Positions 24,970-35,950 of a DNA stretch of 64,000 nt are shown here, one piece after another. This DNA is from Amaurobius ferox (lineage: Eukaryota; Arthropoda; Arachnida; Araneae; Amaurobiidae), in contig OX578137.1 in the NCBI GenBank assembly GCA_951213105.1, positions 81,551,410 to 81,615,409 on the forward strand, given 5' to 3'. Position numbers and translations under genes: made by a program. The notes below the pieces were generated by a model that was given only the letters and a program-made list of their open reading frames with translations, was not told where the DNA came from and searched no databases. Position 1 is the stretch's first letter. The number at the start of each line of letters is the position of its first letter.

Positions 24970-25565
24970 GTCACATAAAATTTTTAACTGTATAAATAAA
25001 ATTGAAAATATACCTGTCTGTCTGTATGTTTGTCTCATCATCACGGGAGAAGGGCTGCACCGAATTTCATCAATCTGTTTGGATAGTCTTGGAATATCAT
25101 CACTGGATTAAAGTAAGGCCTTCAGGTTTAAAGATTACGGAGTTTATTGATATTTTCAATTCATTACGTCATCTGTTTTATTTTGGCAAATTTGGTGAAA
25201 AACATATATTACAGTACAGGCAATCTCCTACAAATACACCGATAAATCTTCTAACATTTGAGATTACAAGTAGTACTTCTCATACAATTTTAGTGCTTTT
25301 ATTTTGGCATATAATGATTGAATTTCATATTTTGTTTATAAAATTGTTTACCAGGATGTTTTATTCTTGAGATTTGCCAGTGAAGATAATTTCGTACAGC
25401 GAGAACAGAGATTGTTAATTTTGTTATAGGATAATTAATTTAAAAATTTTAATAGAATGTTTTGAATAGCAATATCATTCAGAATTCTATAGGAATTTGC
25501 ACATGATTGTGAACTTTAAGTTCCTTTATATTATGTATTCCGTACGAAGATTGGGTATACTGCTT
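24970..25565 (+). mobile_element. repeat family F3 (non-autonomous, unclassified)
   Basis: The 5' part has CTGTCTGTCTGTATGTTTG, GGGCTGCACCGAATTTCATC and GATAGTCTTGGAATATCATC. The 3' end reads TATTCCGTACGAAGATTGGG then TATACTGCT. A 3' half copy lies at 29892-30108, ending CCGTGCAAAGAACGGGTATG. The wording (a target-like phrase followed by accordingly spaced CGTGC...ACGGGT) recalls widespread non-autonomous elements of many invertebrates. The S1 SINE at 25563 is inserted into its last bases. The 122-codon frame (25002-25370) is inside the repeat and is not considered a gene. Confidence 0.6.
25553..25562. repeat. target-site duplication, left copy (GGGTATACTG)
   Basis: The 10-bp GGGTATACTG is repeated exactly at 25860-25869, immediately on the other side of the SINE. 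Confidence 0.9.
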
Positions 25566-25859
25566 GTTGTTGTTGTTGAGACCCAGACCGTCCGACCTAC
25601 CAGAAAGGTGTAAGGTAACTGTTTGGACGGCCGGGAAGTACCACTCAATTTGGACCGGAACGCAGTGGGGGAGGCATCCACAGGGATCGTACCCTCCTTC
25701 CCGTACCACCAACCTCTCGGAAGGACTTACGGACCCGCATGTTTAACGTGATCGAACTCCGCGTGAACACAGCGGCAGTTTTTTGGCAGTGGCTGGAATC
25801 GAACCGGGGTCTACCGAGTGCAACTCCAGCGCGCTAACCAATGGGCTACCGCGCTCCCA
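25563..25859 (-). mobile_element. tRNA-derived SINE (S1) with exact target duplication
   Basis: Read on the minus strand: head GAGCGCGGTAGCCCATTGGT, GCGCGCTGGAGTTGCACTCG, B box region CCCGGTTCGATTCC, then the S1 body and a (CAA)n tail (seen on the plus strand as TTGTTGTTGTTG at 25564-25577). It is bounded by an identical 10-bp repeat, which defines a complete insertion with no 5S head. Confidence 0.95.
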
Positions 25860-25869
25860 GGGTATACTG
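25860..25869. repeat. target-site duplication, right copy (GGGTATACTG)
   Basis: Exact partner of 25553-25562. Confidence 0.9.
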
Positions 25870-25885
25870 GGTATAAAAAAAAATT

Positions 25886-25949
25886 ATGATTAAATGAATA
25901 AATTTCACAAGCAGGGTATACTGCTTGTGAAATTTATTCATTTAGTCAT
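25886..25949. repeat. 64-nt near-perfect palindrome
   Basis: Arms of 29 nt (25886-25914 and 25921-25949) match with one mismatch and flank a 6-nt spacer GGTATA. The inner arm is TTTCACAAGCAG / CTGCTTGTGAAA. The centre AGCAGGGTATACTGCT resembles the tip of the adjacent F3 repeat, so the palindrome may have arisen by snap-back or by two element ends meeting. Confidence 0.95.
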
Positions 25950-26974
25950 ATTTTTGTTTTATTATTGTTCCACAGAAAATATTCGCGTTAAGACAAACTA
26001 TCTGTGCGCTTTCCTACATTTACCATTGTGGCAGATTGGGACATTGATGCATCGACCCCTATTTAAAAATTTAACATGTTTAAAATTAGAATTGCAACTA
26101 TTTTCAGTTATTTACATCACAATAAATAAAAAATAATTAAACTGTATAATAATGTTGTTGAATACGACTACTGCTTCAAAGGGTTAAATGTGAGGTAAGA
26201 GATGAAAAGGACTGGTCTGCTTAATAACGATAAATATTTAAATAGGGAAAAAAATAAAAGTAACTTTGCAAAAGGGCAAATACATTTTATTTTCTAATTC
26301 GACTGATAATATAATTGTATGAAATACGTTGTGGATATTATTTTTTGCAGTTAATGGACACATTTTTGGTACTAATTTAAAAATATATTCACAATAACTC
26401 ATGCAAAACAAAATTTCCATTATTAATTTTTAGGATTGAATATTACATGAAAAAGAATATATCGTCGAGTTTTGCTTAACATTCGCGTGTGCAATACTGG
26501 AATACAATAAATGAAATTAGCAATCCAGTATTATTTTTAAATTTTTTATGCAATTCATATCAAGATAAAACATGGCATTAAAAATCAGTAAAAAAAATTG
26601 ATGTGAACAAAATAATTAAATTATTTTAAAATGTGACGAACAACTGATATGAACAACATAAAATTTATATTATTAATAGAATGAAATTGTACTAGTTAAT
26701 AGAATAAAATAGCTCGGTTAAGTGATAAAATACAGATAAGTGTATTTATTATTAAAAAAATTAAAAGTTCGGTGAAGTGTAACATTCAAAATATAAATTT
26801 TAATGATTCGATGGGATAAACAGACATAGCAATATTCCTTTAACTCATTTATTCTAAAAAAATATATTTTAACTTTTTTTATTCATGGTACTCCACTTAA
26901 CCAGTAATAAATAATCGTTGTAATGAACAAAACGAAATTGAGCTTAAATATCTTTGGAATGAGCCTCCCTTTAC
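25950..26974. other. AT-rich non-coding stretch
   Basis: Nothing recognised. The 80-codon frame starting in the palindrome (25894-26136) has no known motif. Confidence 0.45.
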
Positions 26975-27365
<391 letters not shown>

Positions 27366-27448
27366 TCAACACGCCAGCGGCCCGAGAAGTAACCCACGGA
27401 ATATATTAAAGCCCATTGAATATATTAAAGCCCATTAAAGTCCATTGA

Positions 27449-29111
27449 ACTTTTGATCTTATTCCATTTCGAAATATTTTGAAAGAACATCAAAATATCC
27501 TCCCAATAAGCAACTTGAAAATAAGAACTTCTTATCGATATGTCATTCCTTTTGGAAGAAAAGTATTTAACTATAATTTTTTAAGTCAAAATCTACATCA
27601 AGCAAATTTAACAGAATGCAAATGAAAAAAAAAAAATCCTTATTCCGATCCCATACTGGGTCATATAGTAACAGGAGATTGTAATGTCCTGGATGATACC
27701 AATTTAATTCAAGCTTTCAAACTTGGTACTAAATATAGAAATCCTTATCATGGAGATCCTTTTGAAGCTTTTCGAGAAGACATTGACAAATTCATTTATA
27801 GACAATCCATCGGTTTCAGTTTGCCTGATATCGCATTCCATCAATGGCGATATTTGATGTGTAGGGACTTCAAGTATTATTATAAAAAACTTTACCAACC
27901 TCCTGATCAATGTAAATTAAACTTCCAACTTCTGAAGAACATTCAAGAACAATTTATAATTTCTTATACTGACAAAACCTCAAGCAACTACGCATTTACT
28001 TGCAGGCTCTTTTACATTAACATCTTGAAAGAAAAATATGAGAATGTTGTACTTTATAGTAAAATTAACCTTTCCCTTAAGGAAATTTCAAATAAAATTA
28101 AAGCCTTATATTTATTAACTGGCATCAAATACACAGGAATAATAAAGTACCCCTATCTGATCAATATTTCGAAACTACATAAAAGTCCTATTGGTTTCCG
28201 ACCGGTTACTGTTGGATGCAATACTTATCTCACGAAAGCCAATACCATATTAATAAAGCTTTTACAACCTATTTTGCTGAAAATTAATAACCAAGGAAGT
28301 TATATAATAAAAAATAGCCTACAAGTGATAAATACATTTAAAGATCATAAACATCCTTTATACTTAAGGACTTATGACTTCCAAGAACTTTATAATACTA
28401 TAGATCTGGAAGACTTGACAAATATACTTTACAGCTTATATGAAGAATATGAATTAAAAAGAAGTCTAGAATTCAACAAATTCAAGTCTATAATTAAAAT
28501 AGTTATCAAAGAAAATTATCTTTACAACGGAATCTTTATTTATCAACAAATTAAGGGCATCCCCATGGGGGGGATGCTCTTCCATATTAGCCGATATCTA
28601 TCTTAGTTTTTATGAAAGAAGGTCTCATATTAATAACGAAATCATATACCTGCGTTATGTGGATGACGTAATTATTGGGTATGAGAATGAGAACTACAAC
28701 ATGAACTTTGATTTTTACCCACCCAACCTCATATTGAAAGAAAATCCTGTTAAAAATAACAACGAGGTTGAATTTTTGGATTTGAATATCAACTTTTGTC
28801 AAATCCCGATCCTATTTACCATCTATGACAAAAGAAAACTATTTAAATTACCCATTAATGGAATAATACATTGGCACTCCAACATACACTTGAATGTGTT
28901 TCGCAATGTATTCTTGGGAGGTTTGGGCAGAATAAAAAGAACTATTAAAGAAGAGCATTTACGTATTAATTTTGATCAAGAATTTTTAAAGCAGGCATTT
29001 TTTCAAAAATACCCAATATCTTTTATGCTTAAAAATATTGATAATTTATACAGAGCCAATTTGGCATATGGTGTAAGGCTCAAATCTTTTTTGTGTTCAA
29101 TTAGAGAGTAA
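27449..29111 (+). pseudogene. reverse transcriptase pseudogene (Penelope-like candidate)
   Basis: Reverse transcriptase copies RNA into DNA. Visible order: IRTSYRYVIPFGRKVFNYN (from about 27515), TECK, a TGA stop (27623-27625) beside poly-A, DPILGHIVTGD and KLGTKYRNP, then NISKLHKSPIGFRPV (about 28164-28208), the first catalytic Asp in LRTYDFQELYNTID (about 28363-28404), IKGIPMGG (about 28549-28572), LADIYLSFYE, the catalytic YVDD (28656-28667), EFLDLNIN (about 28766-28790) and YDKRK. A one-base indel in the G run 28567-28573 shifts the frame. The stop at 29109-29111 lies 85 bp before the inverted repeat, and no GIY-YIG or other endonuclease is seen. The HIVTGD...KYR and YDKR motifs recall a widespread invertebrate RT family. 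Two breaks make it a pseudogene, but a young one. Confidence 0.85.
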
Positions 29112-29195
29112 AATTTCGAATCATTCATATGACAGGACCGCACAGCGATCAAAGGACCGCAGCTCTCACATCCGTTGCTATATACCTTTCACTTG

Positions 29196-29460
29196 AGTCA
29201 GCAGTTCTGTTGGCTATTTTTGTTGTGTTATTGCTCTCGTACTCGTTTCTATCCAGGTTTCGTGATGATTTTTATTGTCACTCCGGAGGTTGGCTTGAGC
29301 CAAAGCTGGCGACCAGGAGTGAAAAGCCGCGGCGTTTATGACGAGCTCGTTGAACTGGGGAGTAAGGTCACAACCACTTACCGCCATAAAGTAAGCTTTT
29401 TGCTAAGCTATCCTTCATTTTTTCAATGTTTATTCACTTTTTATCTTTTAATTTTTTCAA
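29196..29460 (+). repeat. right arm of the long inverted repeat
   Basis: Inverted partner of 27102-27365. The outward (plus-strand) frame from about 29175 stays open through the arm; it includes QSWRPGVKSRGVYDELVELG and the same peptide is encoded outward from the left arm. Openness may simply reflect the near identity of the arms. Confidence 0.93.
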
Positions 29461-29543
29461 TATATGGTGTATGGTACCTCATGCTGCTTTGCGCAAACGT
29501 TACTATAACACATTTATTTCTGATAATTCAATTTCTTTATATT

Positions 29544-29548
<5 letters not shown>

Positions 29549-29632
<84 letters not shown>
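29549..29632. repeat. (TA)n microsatellite
   Basis: About 84 bp of TA repeat downstream of the reverse-transcriptase element. Confidence 0.97.
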
Positions 29633-29633
<1 letters not shown>

Positions 29634-29651
29634 GAGATGCTTGTACACAAC

Positions 29652-29730
29652 AAACCAGGCACTTCCCGATCGTCCAAACAGTTACCTTACACCTTTCTGG
29701 TAGGTCGGACGGTCTGGGTTTCAACAACAA
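29652..29730 (+). mobile_element. 5'-truncated S1 SINE (3' tail only)
   Basis: Only the 3' part is present: GGCACTTCCCGATCGTCCAA, CCTTACACCTTTCTGGTAGG and GGTCTGGGTTTCAACAACAA. The phrase ACAACAAACCAGGCACTT flanks it on both sides (about 29645-29662 and 29727-29744), consistent with a target duplication that overlaps the first SINE bases, as in 5'-truncated target-primed insertion. Confidence 0.75.
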
Positions 29731-29744
29731 CAAACCAGGCACTT

Positions 29745-29873
29745 TTCGTCATAGTTTACCGGGTCGGAAATGAAACGTAATGGAGTTAGATTGCCCGATC
29801 TCTCGTCTCTTGACTTCTTTTTTGGATATATTTCAAGAGTCTAGTTTATGACACCCCCCTTGAATATGAAGAG
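29745..29873 (+). pseudogene. C-terminal relic of a DDE transposase
   Basis: Same type as the relic at 3558-3925. The frame near 29790-29873 reads ARS, a stop, LLFWIYFKSLVYD, matching the FFLWGYxKSLVYD region of such transposases. The preceding GGGTCGGAAATGAAACG block is shared with 3283-3300. Confidence 0.5.
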
Positions 29874-29891
29874 GAACTCGTCTCCCGAAGG

Positions 29892-30108
29892 TCAGGATGT
29901 TTTACTCTTCAGATCTGCCCGTAAAAATAATTTTCTATTGCGAGAACATACTATAGCGAGATTCTTAAACTTATTTTTCGGAGCATTAAATTGAATATTT
30001 TAACAAAATACTTTGATTAAAAATGTCATTCAATATACTATAGTAATTTACTTCCTTTATATATTTATATTACATAATCCGTGCAAAGAACGGGTATGCT
30101 GCTAGTCT
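29892..30108 (+). repeat. repeat family F3, 3' half
   Basis: Shares AGGATGTTTTACTCTTCAGA, a TTGCGAGAACA block and the end CCGTGCAAAGAACGGGTATG with the F3 copy at 24970-25565. Confidence 0.6.
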
Positions 30109-30817
30109 AATATAACACACACATTACAATATCCGCATTTATTTTATGATCTTGGGATATATCACTGAAAACAAATCCACAAATATACATATTTCGATGT
30201 CATGATGATGCTAATAAATGAGACAAACAGAATAACACATCAGCCAGGAAATGTTAATGAATGCTCATTAGCGCAGTTGTTCATTCAGAAAACTGCTGTG
30301 TCATAGAAAATAAAAATATATGCATCTATGTAATGAGTCGCAATCTAATTGTTCACAGGAAATTAAAGGTAAGTTAAATTTAACCAATTACTTTTAAACA
30401 TTATTTAAATATAAGCTTGGTATTTGTTATTTATTTTTAATCAAGAGTACTAATTTGATGATAATTAGTGTCTAACGTATAGCTTATCAAAAACAAAACT
30501 GATTATTTCTAATTATTTTATTATATCTAAAGAAAAGGAAAATTATTTATCCATTAACGGATATTTCAAAAACGATTAGAAAATGTTATTTATAATTCAA
30601 TAATTCGATAGTTTTGATTTAAGAGTATTAAAATGTAGAGGACATTCATTTACAAGAACTTAGAGAGACGAAATTTATATTTTGTCAATTATCCTTGTTG
30701 CGTTCTAAAAGTAATTGATTAAAAATTGTGAGATATCTATGATAAAAGCAATATGAAACATTTTTTTTAAATTGTATTTTATTTCATTTCCTTTATTCAA
30801 ACGTTTACTGCGTTTTA
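30109..30817. other. AT-rich stretch with one dispersed segment
   Basis: Bases 30235-30345 (CTCATTAGCGCAGTTGTTCA core) match 46575-46680 imperfectly. Nothing else recognised. Confidence 0.45.
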
Positions 30818-31771
30818 TTAACACTTTACAACATAACTTTGTTCATTCTGTCTGTCTGTCTGTCCGTTAGCACAATAACTGCCGTAAAATGACTTTATCA
30901 AAATGAAATTTTAGTACGCTGTTCAGACGGTCTGTGGGACCTATGGGAATATAAAAGGATAATATCACCCAATTAGTTTTGGATTGAACCCGGGTTGAAA
31001 AAATGAAAGATATTGAACCCTAGGGGACCTAATTTTTCAAATTTTATTTAAGCGAATTTAAAATTTACAAATTGCTTCAAAAATGTTAGGATATATACAA
31101 ATTATCCCATAAAATATATAATAAAATTTCAGAAAAATATTATCTGTAGTTTTTAAATAAGAATTAAAATAACATTCACACAATTTGTCTGAAGAGATCG
31201 CGTGGCCCACTTCAGAATAAAACATGGCATCCACCTTGTATCAAAATCGTGATTTTTAAAGTTCTTTTCATTTAATATTTTGTGTTGTATCAGCCATAAA
31301 ACTGTTTTATTTTTACTTAAATTCTGTGCATCTACATACTGAAACAACGCAATTACAATATATTGGAATTTAAATGATTATTAAACTTTGATTACTTCTA
31401 CAACGACGCCTAATTTTCATTTATGGCAAATAAACCAAAGGATGTAGAAAGAGATGTATAAGAATTGCTGAATTTCTTTATTGCAAAATTTTTCAGCTTA
31501 AGAAGTTTGCAATATAGCTGATATGAATGAAACCTTCATTGATTGTTTACAGAGAACCAACCAGACAATGCTTTCGATGAAGTTGTAAGCATAGAGTTAA
31601 ATTACTTGTACCTCCATGGTTTTAAGTTTTTAAACAACATAAATTATTATAGTATTGTGTTGAATAAAAGGATTAAAATAATGGAAAAATATTTATGAAT
31701 GTAATGCTGCTTTTATATTGAGGCGATTTATATTTAAATGACGTCATTTGACGTCATTGTATATATTTATG

Positions 31772-31773
<2 letters not shown>
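30818..31773 (-). mobile_element. repeat family F2 copy, 5'-truncated
   Basis: On the minus strand the 3' hairpin lies at 30818-30845, the (GACA)n tract at about 30847-30868, CAGACCGTCTG near 30922-30936 and AACCCGGGTT near 30986. The copy breaks off near 31770 at a (TA)n tract, after the GACGTCATTTGA phrase. Confidence 0.8.

Positions 31774-31829
<56 letters not shown>
31774..31829. repeat. (TA)n microsatellite between two F2 copies
   Basis: About 50 bp of TA repeat that truncates the F2 copy on its left and precedes the next F2 copy. Confidence 0.9.
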
Positions 31830-31832
<3 letters not shown>

Positions 31833-31838
31833 TCCTAG

Positions 31839-34189
31839 ATTTTAACACTTTCCAACATTGTTGAAAAGTGTTTATGACTTTGTTCATTAAATCTGTCTGT
31901 CTGTCTGTCCGTTCTGACGATAACTAACGTAAAAATGACTTTATCAAAATGAAATTGTAGTATTTTGTTGAGACTGTCTGTGGGACATATGGGAATGTAA
32001 ATGAGTAATATCAACCAATTACTTTTGGATTGAACCCAGATTGAAACAAGAAAGATCAATCATACTTAAAGCGTTGATGAAGAAACACGTTCCAACTTCA
32101 ATGTAATTTTTTTTAAACATGTCTAAAATTCAATACATTTCTCGGTAATATTTTAAAACTTATCACAATATTACATTAATTTATTATATTTGAAAACTTA
32201 AACCTTCATCGAAAAAAAATAACTTCATTCAAATGACGGCATTGAAATATAAATTGCCTGGATTAAACATATCTAAAATGTGATACATTCCTCGGTAATA
32301 ATTTTAGAATTATCATCATACTACGATAATTTATTATATTTGAAAACTTCATCGAAAACAACTGAAATGCATTTAAATGACGCCATAAAAGAAATAACAC
32401 GCTTGGCTCTGTCTGTAAAAGCAGCATCTCATTCATAAATAATTTTCCATTCATGTCATTCATCACAACACTATAATAATTTATTTTATTCAAAAATTAG
32501 GACCATGGAGCTAAAAGTAATTAAACTCCATGCGTAAAACTTCATCGAAAAAAAATCGTCCTTCTCTTTGTAAAATCCATGAACATTTCATTCGTATCAG
32601 CTATGCAGACTGCATGAACTAAATGATTTTGTGTTAAAGAAATACAGCAATTCTAATACAACTCCTTCTACATATTTTGCTGTTTACATTTTACATAGGT
32701 GAAAAATAGGCTTCGTTGTAGACATAATTAAATTTGAATGAGCATTTAAAATCAAATATATTGCAATTGCGTTGTTTCAGTATGTAGATGCACAGAATTT
32801 AAGCAAAAGTAAAGAGGTTTTAGGAAACACTCAAGATAAATTAAACAGAACTTTAAAAATCACGATTTTGAGACAAGATGGATGCCATATATAATTTTGA
32901 AGTGGGTCACGTGATCTTTTCATATCATGGTCACATGATCGCTTCATATAAGAGGTGTTACTAATATTTTAATTTTTATTTAAATAACTACTGAATATAT
33001 TTCGCTGAATTTTTATTTTTTTTTATGGAACAATTTGAGTATTATCTGAAATTTTCGATGCAATTTGTGAATTTTAAATCCGCCTAAAAATGTTTGAGAA
33101 ATTAGGTACTAAAGGGCTCAATGTATTTCATTTATTTAACCCGGGTTCAATCCAAAACTAATTGGGTGATATTATTCATTTATATTCCCGTTGGTCCTAC
33201 AGACCGTCTGAACAACATACTAACATTTTATTTTGATTAAGTAATTTTTACGGAAGTTATCGTGCTATTCCCATAGGTCCTACAGACCGTCTGAACAACA
33301 TAATAACATTTCATTTTGATTAAGTTATTTTTACGGAAGTTATCGTGCTAACGGACATACAGACAGACAGACAGACAAACAGAATGAACAAAGTCATAAA
33401 CACTTTTCAACTTTGTTGTAAAGTGTTAAAAATGAAATACATTAAACCGTATGGTACCTAAGATTTCAAACATTTTTAAAACGAAGTAAAATTTACAAAT
33501 TGTTTCGAAAATTTTCGAAAATATTTAAATTATTCAATAAAATATATAAAAAAAATTTCAACAAAATATGTTCGGTATTTTTTTAAGTGAAACTTAAAAT
33601 AATAATTACACCCATATTATACCTAGAGATCACGAGGCCCACTTCAAAATAAAATAGGGCATCCATCTTTATTTCCCAGTATAAAAATTATGATTTTAAA
33701 AGTTCTTATAAATTCTTATTTCGTGTTGCATCCGCCTAAAATCGCTTTATTTTAGCGTATATTTTGTGCTAACGCAATTGCAATATTTTTGAGTTTAAAT
33801 GATCATCAAACTTTGATTATTCCTACAACGAAGCCTTAATTTAATGGATGCAGAATGTAAATAAGTGATTGTAAGATGAGAGTTGCTGGTTTTTTTCACG
33901 CAAAATGATTTAGCTCTGGAGTGTGGAATAAAAGTGATGTGACTGAAAATAATCATTGCTTTTACATAGAGAGCCATACGATTTATATTTCGATGACGTC
34001 ATTTGAATAAAGTCCATTTTCTTGGATGAAGTTTTAAGTTTTAAAATATAATAAATTATTGTAGTACTGTGATAATTTAAAACATATCAGCGCTGAATGT
34101 ATCGCATTTTAGAGATGTTTAAATAAAATTGCACTGCAGTTGGAAAGTGTTTCATAATTAATGCTTCATGAATGATTGAACTTTCATGT
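31839..34189 (-). mobile_element. repeat family F2 copy split by another F2 copy
   Basis: The minus-strand copy is in two pieces. Piece one (31839-32043) holds the 3' hairpin, the (GACA)n tract and CAGAC box and stops in TTGAACCCAGATTGAA. Piece two (about 33430-34189) resumes with ATGAAATACATTAAACC, exactly the next bases of the family consensus, and runs to the F2 5' end (GAAAGTGTTTCATAATTAAT, then TGATTGAACTTTC). The plus-strand F2 at 32044-33429 sits in the gap. Confidence 0.85.
32044..33429 (+). mobile_element. repeat family F2 copy inserted into an F2 copy
   Basis: Starts ACAAGAAAGATCAATCATAC and ends at the hairpin: AACACTTT (33399-33406), CAAC (33408-33411), loop TTT, GTTG (33415-33418), AAAGTGTT (33420-33427). 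Before it lie (GACA)n (33359-33378) and two tandem copies of an ~83-bp module, each holding CAGACCGTCTGAACAACATA. Because the host copy reads through exactly, these ends are well defined. No target duplication is apparent beyond ambiguous A bases. Confidence 0.88.
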
Positions 34190-35163
34190 CAATAAATACG
34201 TTGGACAATTTATTTGTGATATTTTATTTGTTACCAGTACGCTTTGTATGTTAGCATTGCGTTTTGAACACCTTTACGTCTGTTCATATTTGTCCAGAAA
34301 TATATGTTTAACTATGCAAAAATCTGGAATATTGTGTAACAGCAGTCGATTGACTTGATGCAGTTTGCACAAAAAAAATATCATGAAGTTTCGATATCGA
34401 AAATAATCATATTCTATCCTAGCTTCAGAAAGAATATGATGTATATAAATAGTAGAGGACATGAAAAACAAAAACAGCTGCATAATTTGTGATCAACTTA
34501 TTTGTTCTAACAATAAGATCGCGTTTTATTTGAAGCACGTATATTTTAGCTGATTTATTATATTTCAGTCAATGATTTTGTTATGTATAAATAATATTCT
34601 TCTGTTATATTTCGATTAATAAAGTATGAATCTAATTTTTGTTTTACATTTTCTTTATTTAATATTGCCATTATATATCCTGCATAATAGTTGTAAAATG
34701 GTTTTATTTAAATTTTCTTGCTTATTATTTTTATATATTATCTATATGTCTTGCAGAGAAAAATTCTGAAGCTGGCTTATTCAAAAGAAATAGTCTCAAA
34801 ATAACAGAGTCAAAATAACAGTTTCAAAATAATGGAGAAAAATAGTGTGAGAAAAACCCTCACCTGCGATCACAGGCGTTATTCAAATGACAGTGATCAA
34901 GCAGCGGGTCAATAGTAATATTCTTATGACACCATTAGGCATCTTATACAGTTTTTGAGGTTTACGACGAAAGAAAGCGCATACTGTTAGTCACCGTTTT
35001 ATGACTTTTGGGGCAAGATATCCTAGGACTAAGACTTGAACCATGTTTCATTGGAAACTGAAAGAGCCAATGCGACATCGCACTGCGGATCATCCAATGA
35101 GAGCATGTTGGGCTTATCTGAACCACGGTGGAAATGATGCGTCTAGAAATTAACGCATATAAT
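34190..35163. other. AT-rich non-coding stretch
   Basis: Nothing recognised. Open frames at 34176-34358 and 34274-34483 are on opposite strands and without motifs. Confidence 0.45.
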
Positions 35164-35950
35164 AAAAATCTGATGTGAGCAGCACATGACTTTCCCTGCA
35201 AACTTATATTAACGTTCTCTTTATTTTAATTAAATTTATTTCACTTTTATTCAATTTTCGTTCCCATTCGGTAATCGGGCTTATTTTCAAAGGTGGTGTA
35301 GGGAAAGTACTAAAAACTAAAATATCTCGAGAACGGCTAGTCCTAGTGTAATGGGGTTGGTTTTATTCTTTTCTTCGTTAAAAATTACGCATTAAACACG
35401 CATTTAATGGATATATTTGGGCATACGTAGCTTTTTAGTTTAGATTTTGGTAATTTTTGCGGGCCATTCTGCAAAAAAAGGCAGGTTATTTTCTTCTGAA
35501 TCGTACCAAAATCTAATCAGCACCAGGGTGACCTATACGCGACTCATCTACAGAATTTTGTGAAATTCGGTCCATTAGTTTTTCAGGTAGAGTGGATACA
35601 AGCTTTTGCGGGCCATTTCGCAAAACAAGGCGGGTTCTTTTATTCCGAATCGTACCCAAAACTAATCAGCACCAGCCCCGCCCACAAGTGACTTACCTAC
35701 AAAATTTTGTGAAATTCGGTCTATTAGTTTTTTAGTTAGAGTGGATACAAAATCTGCACAGACAGACAGACAGACACACATACACACAGACAGACAGACA
35801 CACAGACACACACACAGACGTCACGCTAAAAATGGTTTTTTCGTATTCAAGAGGTCTCGAAACGTGTAGATCCGTCGAAAACTCGAGTTGTGATTTTCGG
35901 CATGATTCCAATACTTTCCCTATACATTACCATGTATTGCAGGGAAAGTA
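35164..35950 (+). mobile_element. repeat family F1, best-preserved copy
   Basis: 5' end AATCTGATGTG with a palindrome ATGTG (35173-35177) / CACAT (35183-35187), then the subterminal repeat ACTTTCCCTGCAA (35189-35201). Two tandem modules of about 150 bp follow (around 35453-35600 and 35602-35750), each with GCGGGCCATT and AATCAGCACCAG. Then a GACAGACA/CACA tract (about 35759-35820), GACGTCACGCTAAAAATGG, and the 3' hairpin: ACTTTCCC (35913-35920), ATACAT (35922-35927), ATGTAT (35932-35937), GGGAAAGT (35942-35949). The 3' end TTGCAGGGAAAGT is the exact inverse of the subterminal repeat. No coding capacity. This fits a non-autonomous Helentron (HINE) layout by inference. Confidence 0.85.

Noticed and set aside
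25002..25370. 122-codon open frame starting with ATG
   Set aside because: It covers the F3 repeat, begins in CTGTCTGTCTG simple sequence and has no domain.
33359..33378. CRISPR-like array in the GACAGACA tracts
   Set aside because: These are simple tetranucleotide microsatellites without spacers, in a eukaryotic setting.
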